From: Clostridiales bacterium
GTDB lineage: Bacteria > Bacillota > Clostridia > Peptostreptococcales > Anaerovoracaceae
Reading direction: 5' to 3'
Assembly (NCBI GenBank): GCA_012735285.1
Contig: JAAYHT010000005.1
Span: 1-8,416 of the forward strand
DNA: 8,416 nt
How positions within the stretch are numbered: the first letter of the stretch is position 1; every line of letters starts with the position of its first letter. The translations under genes were made by a program, and so were the position numbers. Below are positions 1 through 5,511 of this stretch, in pieces. The notes beneath the pieces were generated by a model that searched no databases, was not told the origin of the DNA, and was given only the letters and a program-made list of their open reading frames with translations.

Positions 1-195
1 GACAAGTTAATGCTAAATATTGATACTACAGGTAAGAGCGATTTTGGTACCGGAGGTATAATAACAAAAATCTATGCAGCTCGTAGTGTAAATGAATATG
101 GAATACCAATGGTACTAGTTAACGGCACAAAAAAGGATATCTTGCGAAAAATTGTTAATGGTACGGAAAGAGGAACGGTGTTTTTGAGTAAGTAA
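1..195 (+). CDS. proB: Glutamate 5-kinase, C-terminal fragment (gene begins before the window)
   Basis: This is the end of glutamate 5-kinase, which phosphorylates L-glutamate with ATP in the first step of proline synthesis. The frame is open from base 1, so the gene is cut by the window edge and the ATG at 10 is internal. The visible 64 residues include the family motif GTGGIITK followed by KIYAARSVNEYGIPMVLVNG, matching the end of the amino acid kinase domain. The protein stops a few residues after GTVF, which is where longer enzymes such as that of E. coli continue into a PUA domain, so this looks like the short form of about 260 residues. Its stop codon overlaps the proC ribosome binding site, so proB and proC are almost certainly co-transcribed. 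Identification rests on the C-terminal motif and the proC neighbour. Confidence 0.9.
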   Translation, partial: DKLMLNIDTTGKSDFGTGGIITKIYAARSVNEYGIPMVLVNGTKKDILRKIVNGTERGTVFLSK

Positions 196-206
196 AGGAG
201 TTCGCC

Positions 207-1001
207 ATGAAAATTGGATTTATTGGTACAGGTAATATGGGGTCAGCTATCCTGAAAGGATATCTGAGTGCTAAACCCGGCCTCGAAAAGAATATCTATG
301 CCTACGATAAAGAAATAGAAAAAGTACACTCCATTTCTAAAGATCTGGGGATCCAAGTATGTAATGACATCAAAAGTTTAATAAAAAGCTGCGACATTAT
401 TATCCTCGCTATTAAACCCGATACACTTCCTTCGGTTGTTAAAGAACTGTATCATGAAATTGACGAGAGCAAGATCATAGTTTCAATCGCAGCGGGTATA
501 AGTGTTGAGTTTATCGAAAACTTAAGTAAATCCAAGATAGTAAGAGCAATGCCTAATACGCCTGCATTATTAGGCCATGGAATGACTGCCCTATGTAGGA
601 ACGATTTAGTAACAGATGAAGAGTTTAAGGAAGTAGAGGACATCTTTGCTTCTATAGGTTTAGTAGAAGAGGTGGATCAAAAATTGATGGACTGTGTTAC
701 AGGAGTATCTGGAAGCAGTCCAGCCTACGTCTATTTATTTATAGAAGCTTTAGCTGATGCTGCTGTAGCAGAAGGGATGCCCAGAAGCCAAGCCTATATC
801 TTCGCAGCTCAGGCTGTGAAAGGAGCTGCTGAGATGGTTCTACAAACAGGAGTACATCCAGGAGAATTAAAGGATGCAGTATGTTCACCGGGAGGGACTA
901 CAATTGAGGCTGTCCATTCATTAGAAAGAAACGGCTTCAGAAATGCGGTAATAGAGGCGGTAAGAACTGCTGCAAAAAAATCAAGGGATATGACGAGGTA
1001 G
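207..1001 (+). CDS. proC: Pyrroline-5-carboxylate reductase
   Basis: The 264-residue product catalyses the last step of proline synthesis, the NAD(P)H-dependent reduction of 1-pyrroline-5-carboxylate to proline in the cytoplasm. The N-terminal Rossmann fold shows GTGNMG at residues 7-12 and LAIKP at 67-71. MPNTPALLGHG lies near 115-125. The C-terminal helical dimerisation domain carries the family signature VSGSSPAYVYLFIEALADA (167-185) and SPGGTT (227-232), which shape the substrate site. Length is normal for the family and no key motif is missing. The ATG at 207 is preceded by AAAGGAG at 194-200 with a 6-base spacer, overlapping the proB stop. The Nudix gene begins 6 bases after the stop, so the three genes form an operon. 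The other proline gene, proA, is not in view. Confidence 0.97.
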   Translation: MKIGFIGTGNMGSAILKGYLSAKPGLEKNIYAYDKEIEKVHSISKDLGIQVCNDIKSLIKSCDIIILAIKPDTLPSVVKELYHEIDESKIIVSIAAGISVEFIENLSKSKIVRAMPNTPALLGHGMTALCRNDLVTDEEFKEVEDIFASIGLVEEVDQKLMDCVTGVSGSSPAYVYLFIEALADAAVAEGMPRSQAYIFAAQAVKGAAEMVLQTGVHPGELKDAVCSPGGTTIEAVHSLERNGFRNAVIEAVRTAAKKSRDMTR

Positions 1002-1007
1002 TTTGCA

Positions 1008-1547
1008 TTGGTTTATGAAGAAAAAACACTGGAAAGCGAAATACTTTACAAGGGAAGAATTCTAAATCTCAGGAGAGACAAGGTTCTTGTCGTAGGTGAT
1101 AAAGTATCATATCGGGAAATCGTTGAACACAGGGGTGCAGTTGCAATTGCCCCCATCACTGATGATGGCAAGATGGTACTGGTGAGGCAATACAGAAAGG
1201 CTGCAGAGAAGGCTATATTAGAAATCCCTGCAGGAAAGATAGAAGGCGAGGACGGGGACGCCAAACTAACTGCCATCCGTGAACTTAAAGAAGAAACGGG
1301 CTATGCAGCAGAAACTGTGGAATATATCACCGGTTTCTATCCTGCAATTGGGTATTCTGAAGAAAAAATTCACCTTTTTATAGCAAAAGGACTTAGCCCG
1401 GGAGAGACTGACTTTGACGATGGTGAAGCAATAGAAGTAGTTGAATATGATTTAAAAGAGTTAAAACAGATGGCATTAAATGGAGAGATTGAAGATTCTA
1501 AAACCATAATAGCTATACTATTAGTTGCTGCAAAAATGGGGATATAA
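1008..1547 (+). CDS. nudF: Nudix hydrolase, probable ADP-ribose pyrophosphatase (NudF type)
   Basis: The 179-residue product belongs to the Nudix family and most resembles ADP-ribose pyrophosphatases, which cleave ADP-ribose to AMP and ribose 5-phosphate. LEIPAGKIEG (71-80) leads into the Nudix box, whose metal-binding part RELKEETGY (91-99) is intact. FYPAIGYSEEKIHLF (110-124) resembles the region after the box that marks ADP-ribose enzymes. The spacing inside the box is odd: from its first Gly (76) to the Arg of REL there are 14 residues rather than the usual 13, with Asp82 at the place of the first Glu. The start is TTG at 1008, because the next upstream codon is the proC stop and GAGG at 995-998 sits 9 bases before it. 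The 3' end overlaps spoIIM on the other strand. Substrate is inferred, not proven. Confidence 0.9.
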   Translation: MVYEEKTLESEILYKGRILNLRRDKVLVVGDKVSYREIVEHRGAVAIAPITDDGKMVLVRQYRKAAEKAILEIPAGKIEGEDGDAKLTAIRELKEETGYAAETVEYITGFYPAIGYSEEKIHLFIAKGLSPGETDFDDGEAIEVVEYDLKELKQMALNGEIEDSKTIIAILLVAAKMGI

Positions 1548-2127
1548 ATGATTCTATCAGGCATCCTCCGACTAGGAATATAGACAATATGAACATAAGG
1601 GCTATGAAGCTGCCAGCACGCTCTCGTAGCCCTTTTTTAATGTCCATAGGCGAATTTCCTAAAATGCTAAGGGATATCTTTAAGGAGGCTACAGCTGCTA
1701 TAAGAAACACGGGTATTAATACAATATTTTGTGGTACTAAGGAAAGCAGGATTAAAACTATTCCTTTTGTTCCCAAGGTCTCAATCAAAAGGGAAGATGT
1801 GAAACCCAAAGCTGCACCCTTATATATCAAAACCAATAAGGTGGCAGGAAAGCCGATGATGGTAAGTCCTGAAACTGCGATAACTATTAGCAAGAACAAG
1901 TTTTTAATGATAGAAAGTAAAAAGACATAGGGCAGGTCAGGAATTTGAGAGCTGAATAAGTTTAAATCAATAAATGATTGTAAACTCTCTTTTTCCTCTG
2001 CCGACAATAGTATTTCACCGAAAATACCTATAGAAAGTCCAAACATAAAAAAGAATAGGCAAATCAAAAGAATCGGAAGATCTTTCAAATTATTATTTAC
2101 AATATTAGCAATTGATTTTGTTCTCAT
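1513..2127 (-). CDS. spoIIM: Stage II sporulation protein M
   Basis: The 204-residue product is a polytopic membrane protein of the SpoIIM/DUF95 family. In Bacillus, SpoIIM works with SpoIID and SpoIIP in the complex that remodels septal peptidoglycan during forespore engulfment. Hydrophobic segments are visible near residues 18-38, 66-88, 90-112, 121-150 and 171-193, with charged loops between, and LLSLVPQNIVLIPVFLI (127-143) fits the conserved core of the family. The frame is open back to an ATG at 2184, but I prefer the ATG at 2127: it has AAAGGTGA 4 bases upstream, and a sigma-E-like promoter lies inside the longer version. The gene runs opposite to its neighbours and overlaps the end of nudF by 35 bp. 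I saw no clear terminator for it on the - strand. B. subtilis SpoIIM is of similar length (about 214 residues). Confidence 0.88.
   Translation of the reverse strand: MRTKSIANIVNNNLKDLPILLICLFFFMFGLSIGIFGEILLSAEEKESLQSFIDLNLFSSQIPDLPYVFLLSIIKNLFLLIVIAVSGLTIIGFPATLLVLIYKGAALGFTSSLLIETLGTKGIVLILLSLVPQNIVLIPVFLIAAVASLKISLSILGNSPMDIKKGLRERAGSFIALMFILSIFLVGGCLIESFISPFLQQLIV
1597..1638 (+). terminator. Likely intrinsic terminator of the proBC-nudF operon, inside spoIIM
   Basis: AAGGGCTA (1597-1604) pairs perfectly with TAGCCCTT (1627-1634), and the stem can be extended inward by AGC (1608-1610) with GCT (1620-1622). A run of six T (1633-1638) follows on the + strand. It lies 50 bases after the nudF stop codon, a usual distance for a Rho-independent terminator. 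The same bases encode part of the C-terminal region of spoIIM on the other strand. The fold was drawn by eye; no energy was computed. Confidence 0.72.
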
Positions 2128-2171
2128 AGTGTCACCTTTATCTGTTAATATAAGGTCTAGCCTTACATTAA

Positions 2172-2200
2172 TTTGTATGTCCAATTAGCGGCTAATAGTA
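2172..2200 (-). promoter_or_regulatory. Sigma-E-like promoter for spoIIM
   Basis: On the - strand, TACTATT (2200-2194) and CATACAAA (2179-2172) are separated by exactly 14 bases. The B. subtilis sigma-E consensus, from memory, is a -35 of kmATATT and a -10 of CATACAnT with a 14-15 base spacer; the -35 matches at six of seven positions and the -10 at seven of eight. B. subtilis spoIIM is under sigma-E control in the mother cell, so the position makes biological sense. Transcription would begin near 2165, giving a leader of about 38 bases to the ATG at 2127. Confidence 0.68.
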
Positions 2201-2247
2201 CTAATAATAAAAAGGCATTATTTTATGAAACTAATAAAAAATATCCA

Positions 2248-2276
2248 TTGTAAACCAACAGTTATTAATATATACT
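2248..2276 (+). promoter_or_regulatory. Sigma-A-like promoter for xerD
   Basis: TTGTAA (2248-2253) and TATACT (2271-2276) are 17 bases apart, matching the housekeeping consensus at four and five of six positions. The start would be near 2283, leaving about 24 bases of leader that still include the ribosome binding site AAGGG at 2295-2299. A perfect TATAAT at 2286-2291 is less likely to be used, as its transcript would begin inside that site. Confidence 0.55.
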
Positions 2277-2306
2277 TTAGTCAAATATAATAAAAAGGGC
2301 AGTAAG

Positions 2307-3194
2307 ATGGACAATTATCTTAATAAATTTACTGTATATCTTAAAAAAGAGAAAAATATGTCTAAAAACTCAATTTTAGCATACGGCCGAGATATACGGG
2401 GGTTTATTGCATTTCTAAGAGAAAAGGGAGTCGAGCGTTTTGAGGATGTTTCTAATACTGAGATAGTTAGCTTCTTGTTGAAACTCAAAAACGAAGGGAA
2501 ATCTGCTGCTACTGTAAATCGAAAGCTCGCATCCCTGAGGGCTTTTTTCAACTACTTGATTGTACTACATAAAATTAGTAATGATCCAACTGCAAATATT
2601 AAGTCCCCTAGAATTGAGCGAAAAAATATTGAGTTTTTAACTATTGAAGAGGTGGAAAGGCTCTTGGCACAGCCCGATGATTCAATTAAAGGAATTCGGG
2701 ACAAAGCTTTATTGGAGCTCCTTTATGCTTCTGGAATGAGGGTAAGTGAGATTGCAGGTGCTAATCTTTCGGATTTGAATCTCCGTATAGGTTTTATTAT
2801 GTCGGGTGGAGAACATGGAAAAGCAAGAATAGTTCCCCTGGGTAAACCAGCGAGAGTTGCATTAGAGAAATATTTGTATGACATAAGACCAAAGTTAATA
2901 CGGGATAAAAAAGATACAGAGGCCTTATTCCTAAACTACAATGGAGAGCGCCTAACAAGACAAGGTATATGGAAACTCTTGAAGGAGTACGGGAAAAGCG
3001 CTAGATTAGAACATAAACTTACCCCGCAGATTTTGCGTAATTCATTCGCTGCTCATATGTTGCAAAATGGGGCTGACCTTAAATCAGTGCAAGAGCTCTT
3101 GGGACATGAAGATATTACTGCCACACAGATTTATTTAAGCGTTACTAAAAATAGAATTAAAGATGTTTATGATAGAACACATCCAAGGGCATAA
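2307..3194 (+). CDS. xerD: XerD-type tyrosine recombinase with altered active-site residues
   Basis: The 295-residue product has the two-domain layout of XerC/XerD recombinases, which resolve chromosome dimers at dif. The N-terminal SAM-like core-binding domain spans about 1-90 (SKNSILAYGRDIRGF, TVNRKLASLRAFFNYL) and the catalytic domain about 108-290. It aligns without gaps, at a constant offset of three, to the catalytic region of E. coli XerD. Arg145 (ASGMRVSE), Arg244, His267 (LLGHEDI) and Tyr276 (TQIYL) match Arg148, Arg247, His270 and Tyr279. However Glu169 stands where Lys172 is expected, Gln241 (TPQILRNSF) where His244 is expected, and Asn245 replaces the His of RHSF. The C-terminus HPRA is XerD-like. 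The start at 2307 has AAGGG 7 bases upstream. xerD near spoIIM and nudF is a known Firmicutes grouping. Whether this protein is the working dif recombinase cannot be told from here. Confidence 0.9.
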   Translation: MDNYLNKFTVYLKKEKNMSKNSILAYGRDIRGFIAFLREKGVERFEDVSNTEIVSFLLKLKNEGKSAATVNRKLASLRAFFNYLIVLHKISNDPTANIKSPRIERKNIEFLTIEEVERLLAQPDDSIKGIRDKALLELLYASGMRVSEIAGANLSDLNLRIGFIMSGGEHGKARIVPLGKPARVALEKYLYDIRPKLIRDKKDTEALFLNYNGERLTRQGIWKLLKEYGKSARLEHKLTPQILRNSFAAHMLQNGADLKSVQELLGHEDITATQIYLSVTKNRIKDVYDRTHPRA

Positions 3195-3212
3195 TAAACA
3201 TTAATAAATTGC

Positions 3213-3241
3213 TTGCAATTGGTTTTTGGCTGTGCTAGAAT
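3213..3241 (+). promoter_or_regulatory. Strong sigma-A promoter for rplS
   Basis: TTGCAA (3213-3218) and TAGAAT (3236-3241) are separated by 17 bases, and the -10 is extended by TG at 3233-3234. Transcription would start near 3247, about 98 bases before the rplS start codon. This is the best-matching promoter in the left two-thirds of the window and fits a highly expressed ribosomal protein gene. Confidence 0.75.
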
Positions 3242-3246
3242 GGTGA

Positions 3247-3344
3247 ACGGTAATTACGGACGGTCCTCTGGATAGAGTGTGGCTTAAAGAGTCTACACGT
3301 TTGGATACCATGAACGTCTATGGAGAGAGGAGGGACGACCCTAA
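3247..3344 (+). ncRNA. Structured rplS leader, probably the L19 leader element
   Basis: The leader folds, by eye, into two hairpins held by a closing helix. GGTCCTCT (3262-3269) can pair with AGAGGA (3326-3331) and GACC (3337-3340). Inside, 3277-3298 forms a hairpin with stem GGCTT/GAGTC and loop AAA, and 3297-3317 forms one with stems ACGTT/AACGT and TGG/CCA around loop ATA; the two share two bases. The closing helix would cover the ribosome binding site GGAGGG at 3329-3334. An L19 leader that is thought to sense L19 is described in Rfam for Firmicutes; assignment to that family is by position and shape, not by a covariance search. Confidence 0.65.
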
Positions 3345-3692
3345 ATGATGGATTTAATAAGAGTTGCAGAACAAGAATACCTTAAAAAAGATCTACCTGA
3401 GATTAAAGTAGGAGACACTGTAAAGGTTCATATCAAGATCAAAGAAGGTAATAGAGAAAGAATTCAGATTTTCGAAGGCTTCGTTCTAAAGAAGCAGAAT
3501 GGCGGACTGGGAGAAACTTTCACTGTTAGAAGAATTTCTTCAGGTGTGGGAGTAGAAAAGACATTCCCTATTCATTCACCAAGAATTGATAAGATTGAAG
3601 TAGTACGCCATGGTAAGGTAAGAAGAGCTAAGCTCAACTACATGCGCCAGAGAACAGGTAAGGCGGCTAAGATTAAAACCAAAGAAATGTAA
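3345..3692 (+). CDS. rplS: 50S ribosomal protein L19
   Basis: The 115-residue product is ribosomal protein L19, which sits at the interface of the 30S and 50S subunits. The whole length matches the family: VGDTVKVHIKIKEGNRERIQIFEG (22-45), TFTVRRISSGVGVEKTFPIHSP (58-79) and IEVVRHGKVRRAKLNYMRQRTGKAAKIK (84-111), with the usual basic tail. Two ATG codons stand in tandem at 3345 and 3348. The first is 10 bases from GGAGGG and is taken here; most homologues begin at the equivalent of the second (MDLIR), so the true protein may be 114 residues. In B. subtilis this gene follows rpsP, rimM and trmD, but here it follows xerD and has its own promoter and leader. A perfect terminator follows 8 bases after the stop. 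Confidence 0.97.
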   Translation: MMDLIRVAEQEYLKKDLPEIKVGDTVKVHIKIKEGNRERIQIFEGFVLKKQNGGLGETFTVRRISSGVGVEKTFPIHSPRIDKIEVVRHGKVRRAKLNYMRQRTGKAAKIKTKEM

Positions 3693-3700
3693 AATATTAA

Positions 3701-3724
3701 AAGGGACTCTAGAGTCCCTTTTTT
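3701..3724 (+). terminator. Intrinsic terminator after rplS
   Basis: AAGGGACT (3701-3708) and AGTCCCTT (3713-3720) form a perfect 8-bp stem around the loop CTAG, and six T follow (3719-3724). No obvious separate promoter fits in the 29 bases before rbgA, so expression of rbgA and rnhB probably depends on partial read-through, which would keep them well below rplS. Confidence 0.92.
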
Positions 3725-3753
3725 GTAAGTAATAGATTCTAGGAGTTTTATAG

Positions 3754-4590
3754 ATGCAGACAATAAATTGGTATCCCGGCCATATGAAGAAAACAAGGGA
3801 GCTTATTCAGAAAAATTTAAAATTAGTTGATGCTGTAATTGAGGTTGTCGATGCGAGAATTCCCCTTTCAAGTCGGAACCCCATCATTGATGAATTGATT
3901 GGCAACAAGATAAGAATTATAGCATTGAATAAAATAGATCTAGCAGATGAGGAAGCTACAAATGATTGGATTTCATATTTTGAAGAGTCCGGATATCATG
4001 TGGCTTCTGTAAACTCAAATTCAGGGGAAGGGGTTCCCCAGCTATTTAAACTGTTAGAAAAGATTGAGCAGGATAAGAATAAAACAAGTTCACGATACAG
4101 ATCTCTTAGGCTTATGATCGTAGGCGTCCCCAATGTAGGAAAATCATCCCTTATAAACAGAATGATAGGGAGAAAAAGTGCAAAGACAGGGGATCGCCCC
4201 GGTGTAACAAGGGGTAAGCAATGGCTGGTGCTGGAGAATAACATGTATCTTCTCGATACTCCGGGGATATTATGGCCCAAATTCGATGATCAAAAAACAG
4301 GTCTATATTTAGCATTCTGCGGTTCTATCAAGGATGAGATAATGGATATTCCCAATCTTGCCCTAGAACTTATTAAGGTTTTATCATCTGGTATATATCA
4401 AAATATGTTGCTTGCAAGATACAAGTTGGAACAACTTGGCGATTCACCTTTAGAAACCATGGAACTTATAGCTAAAAAACGGGGATTTATTCTTTCAGGG
4501 AATAGAATAGATTATGAGAGAACTGGGAGGACAATACTGGATGAATTTCGTGCAGGCACCATAGGCAGGATAACTCTAGAGAGGTTATAG
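3754..4590 (+). CDS. rbgA: Ribosome biogenesis GTPase RbgA (YlqF)
   Basis: The 278-residue product is a circularly permuted GTPase needed in B. subtilis for late 50S subunit assembly. The order of motifs shows the permutation: G4 NKID (59-62) comes first, then the P-loop GVPNVGKSS (124-132), the G2 threonine in PGVT (148-151) and G3 DTPG (168-171). The N-terminal NWYPGHMKKT (5-14) and DARIP (33-37) are typical of the YlqF group, and the C-terminal helical domain (about 195-278) is the rRNA-binding part. All motifs are intact and the length is usual. AGGAG at 3741-3745 lies 8 bases before the ATG. The gene sits between rplS and rnhB, as in B. subtilis, and the next start codon follows its stop by one base. 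Confidence 0.97.
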   Translation: MQTINWYPGHMKKTRELIQKNLKLVDAVIEVVDARIPLSSRNPIIDELIGNKIRIIALNKIDLADEEATNDWISYFEESGYHVASVNSNSGEGVPQLFKLLEKIEQDKNKTSSRYRSLRLMIVGVPNVGKSSLINRMIGRKSAKTGDRPGVTRGKQWLVLENNMYLLDTPGILWPKFDDQKTGLYLAFCGSIKDEIMDIPNLALELIKVLSSGIYQNMLLARYKLEQLGDSPLETMELIAKKRGFILSGNRIDYERTGRTILDEFRAGTIGRITLERL

Positions 4591-4591
4591 T

Positions 4592-5251
4592 ATGAATAAA
4601 GATGAACGACAAAAGATGCTTTTACATAAGTTACAAGAAATGAAGGCATACGAAGAAGCTTTGTATTCGAAAGGCATCCGCTACATTGCAGGTGTGGATG
4701 AAGTGGGAAGGGGCCCTTTGGCCGGACCCTTAGTAGCGGCTGCAGTAATACTACCTGAAGATTTTAATATTTTAGGTATTAATGATTCTAAAAAGCTAAC
4801 AGAAAATAAGCGTGAAGAATTAAATTTCAAGATAAAAGATAACTGCCTTGCTTATGGTATAGGTATTGTCGATAATGTGGTAATAGATAATGTAAATATA
4901 TTAGAAGCCACTAAAATTGCAATGAGGGATGCTATCAGAAATCTTGGTAGAAGGTGTTGTATTGAACACATACTTTTAGATGCTCTAGTATTGGAAGATG
5001 TTCCGATACCTCAAACTTCTATTGTAAAAGGCGATAGTAAAAGTATATCGATAGCAGCAGCCTCAATACTAGCCAAGGTTATAAGGGATCGTATGATGGT
5101 CAAATACCACCAAAGCTTTCCCTATTATTCATTTGATACAAATAAAGGCTATGGGACTAAGGCTCATTACGAAGGTATCAAACAACAAGGAATCTGTTCA
5201 ATACATAGAAAAAGCTTCTTGAAAAATATCTTGACAAATAGCGGCTTGTAG
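4592..5251 (+). CDS. rnhB: Ribonuclease HII
   Basis: The 219-residue product removes the RNA strand of RNA-DNA hybrids and single ribonucleotides built into DNA. The signature YIAGVDEVGRGPLAGP (31-46) provides catalytic Asp36 and Glu37 and the GRG motif at 39-41. The other two metal ligands are Asp130 in LLDAL and Asp148 in KGDSKS, spaced 18 residues apart as in characterised enzymes. SIAAASILAKVIRDRMM (152-168) and the GYGTKAHYEGI region (186-196) are also conserved. The start ATG lies one base after the rbgA stop with GAGAGG upstream at 4579-4584, so the two are translated from one message. The last codons hold the -35 box of the valS promoter. No terminator follows before that promoter's transcript begins. 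Confidence 0.97.
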   Translation: MNKDERQKMLLHKLQEMKAYEEALYSKGIRYIAGVDEVGRGPLAGPLVAAAVILPEDFNILGINDSKKLTENKREELNFKIKDNCLAYGIGIVDNVVIDNVNILEATKIAMRDAIRNLGRRCCIEHILLDALVLEDVPIPQTSIVKGDSKSISIAAASILAKVIRDRMMVKYHQSFPYYSFDTNKGYGTKAHYEGIKQQGICSIHRKSFLKNILTNSGL

Positions 5252-5258
5252 ATAGAAT
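5231..5258 (+). promoter_or_regulatory. Sigma-A promoter for the valS T-box transcript
   Basis: A perfect TTGACA (5231-5236) and TAGAAT (5253-5258) are 16 bases apart. The -35 box lies in the coding sequence of rnhB (its Leu-Thr codons) and the -10 directly after its stop. Transcription would start near 5265, about 247 bases before valS, which leaves room for a full T-box leader. Confidence 0.75.
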
Positions 5259-5264
5259 AAGTAG

Positions 5265-5488
5265 TATAGCTTTTAAAAAAGTGAAAAATAGGGATGTGTT
5301 GATTAAGAGGAGTAGCCGAATACTCTTTTACAGAGAATGGACTCGTTGCAGGCTGAGAGGGTCCCAAAGAAAGGTTCGGTGAAGGTTGCTTAGGAGCATC
5401 GCAAAAATGAGTGCTGTATTTATACAGAATTAAGGTGGTACCGCGGATTATTCCGTCCTTATGCTATAAGCAATAGGACGGTTTTTTT
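5265..5488 (+). ncRNA. T-box leader of valS, valine type (specifier GUU)
   Basis: This leader lets uncharged tRNA-Val prevent premature termination before valS. Stem I can be traced: TTAAG (5303-5307) pairs with CTTAG (5389-5393), and CCGAA (5316-5320) with TTCGG (5375-5379). Between these helices lie AGTA (5311-5314) and GAAG (5381-5384), the sides of the specifier loop. The next three bases, GTT at 5385-5387 followed by a purine, are the specifier and read valine; the spacing GAAN-codon-R equals that of B. subtilis glyQS as I remember it. Stem III is CTGTA/TACAG (5414-5427). The T-box proper, AAGGTGGTACCGCGG (5432-5446), carries TGGT (5436-5439), complementary to the ACCA end expected of tRNA-Val. 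The antiterminator can form by pairing AAGG with CCTT (5457-5460) and CGG with CCG. Folding was by eye. Confidence 0.95.
5453..5488 (+). terminator. T-box-controlled terminator before valS
   Basis: CCGTCCT (5453-5459) pairs with AGGACGG (5475-5481), with a further TGC/GCA pairing inside around loop TATAA, and seven T follow (5482-5488). The 5' arm shares bases with the antiterminator, so the two folds exclude each other. This makes expression of valS, and probably folC, depend on uncharged tRNA-Val. Confidence 0.93.
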
Positions 5489-5511
5489 CATAACGCATTG
5501 GAGGATGGAAT

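Noticed and set aside
1378..1512. Search for a spoIIM terminator on the - strand within nudF
   Set aside because: Only AT-rich weak hairpins were seen; nothing with a GC-rich stem and a T run.
1589..1930. A 113-codon open frame on the + strand opposite spoIIM
   Set aside because: It is antisense to a well-supported membrane protein gene, has no good ribosome binding site, and contains the terminator hairpin; its protein resembles no family I know.
2128..2184. Longer spoIIM starting at the ATG at 2184
   Set aside because: The added 19 residues are hydrophilic and unlike SpoIIM, the sigma-E-like -10 box lies within them, and the ATG at 2127 has a ribosome binding site.
2286..2291. Perfect TATAAT just before xerD
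   Set aside because: No -35 box at a proper distance, and a start near 2298 would remove the ribosome binding site; the pair at 2248 and 2271 is better.
3207..3227. Dyad AATTGC-TT-GCAATT followed by T residues, possible xerD terminator
   Set aside because: The stem is short and AT-rich with a tiny loop, and it overlaps the -35 box of the rplS promoter; not strong enough to call.
5384..5386. Glycine reading (GGT) of the T-box specifier
   Set aside because: GGT sits one base too early relative to the GAAN spacing and is followed by T, whereas GTT is followed by a purine, agrees with valS and fits the UGGU bulge.
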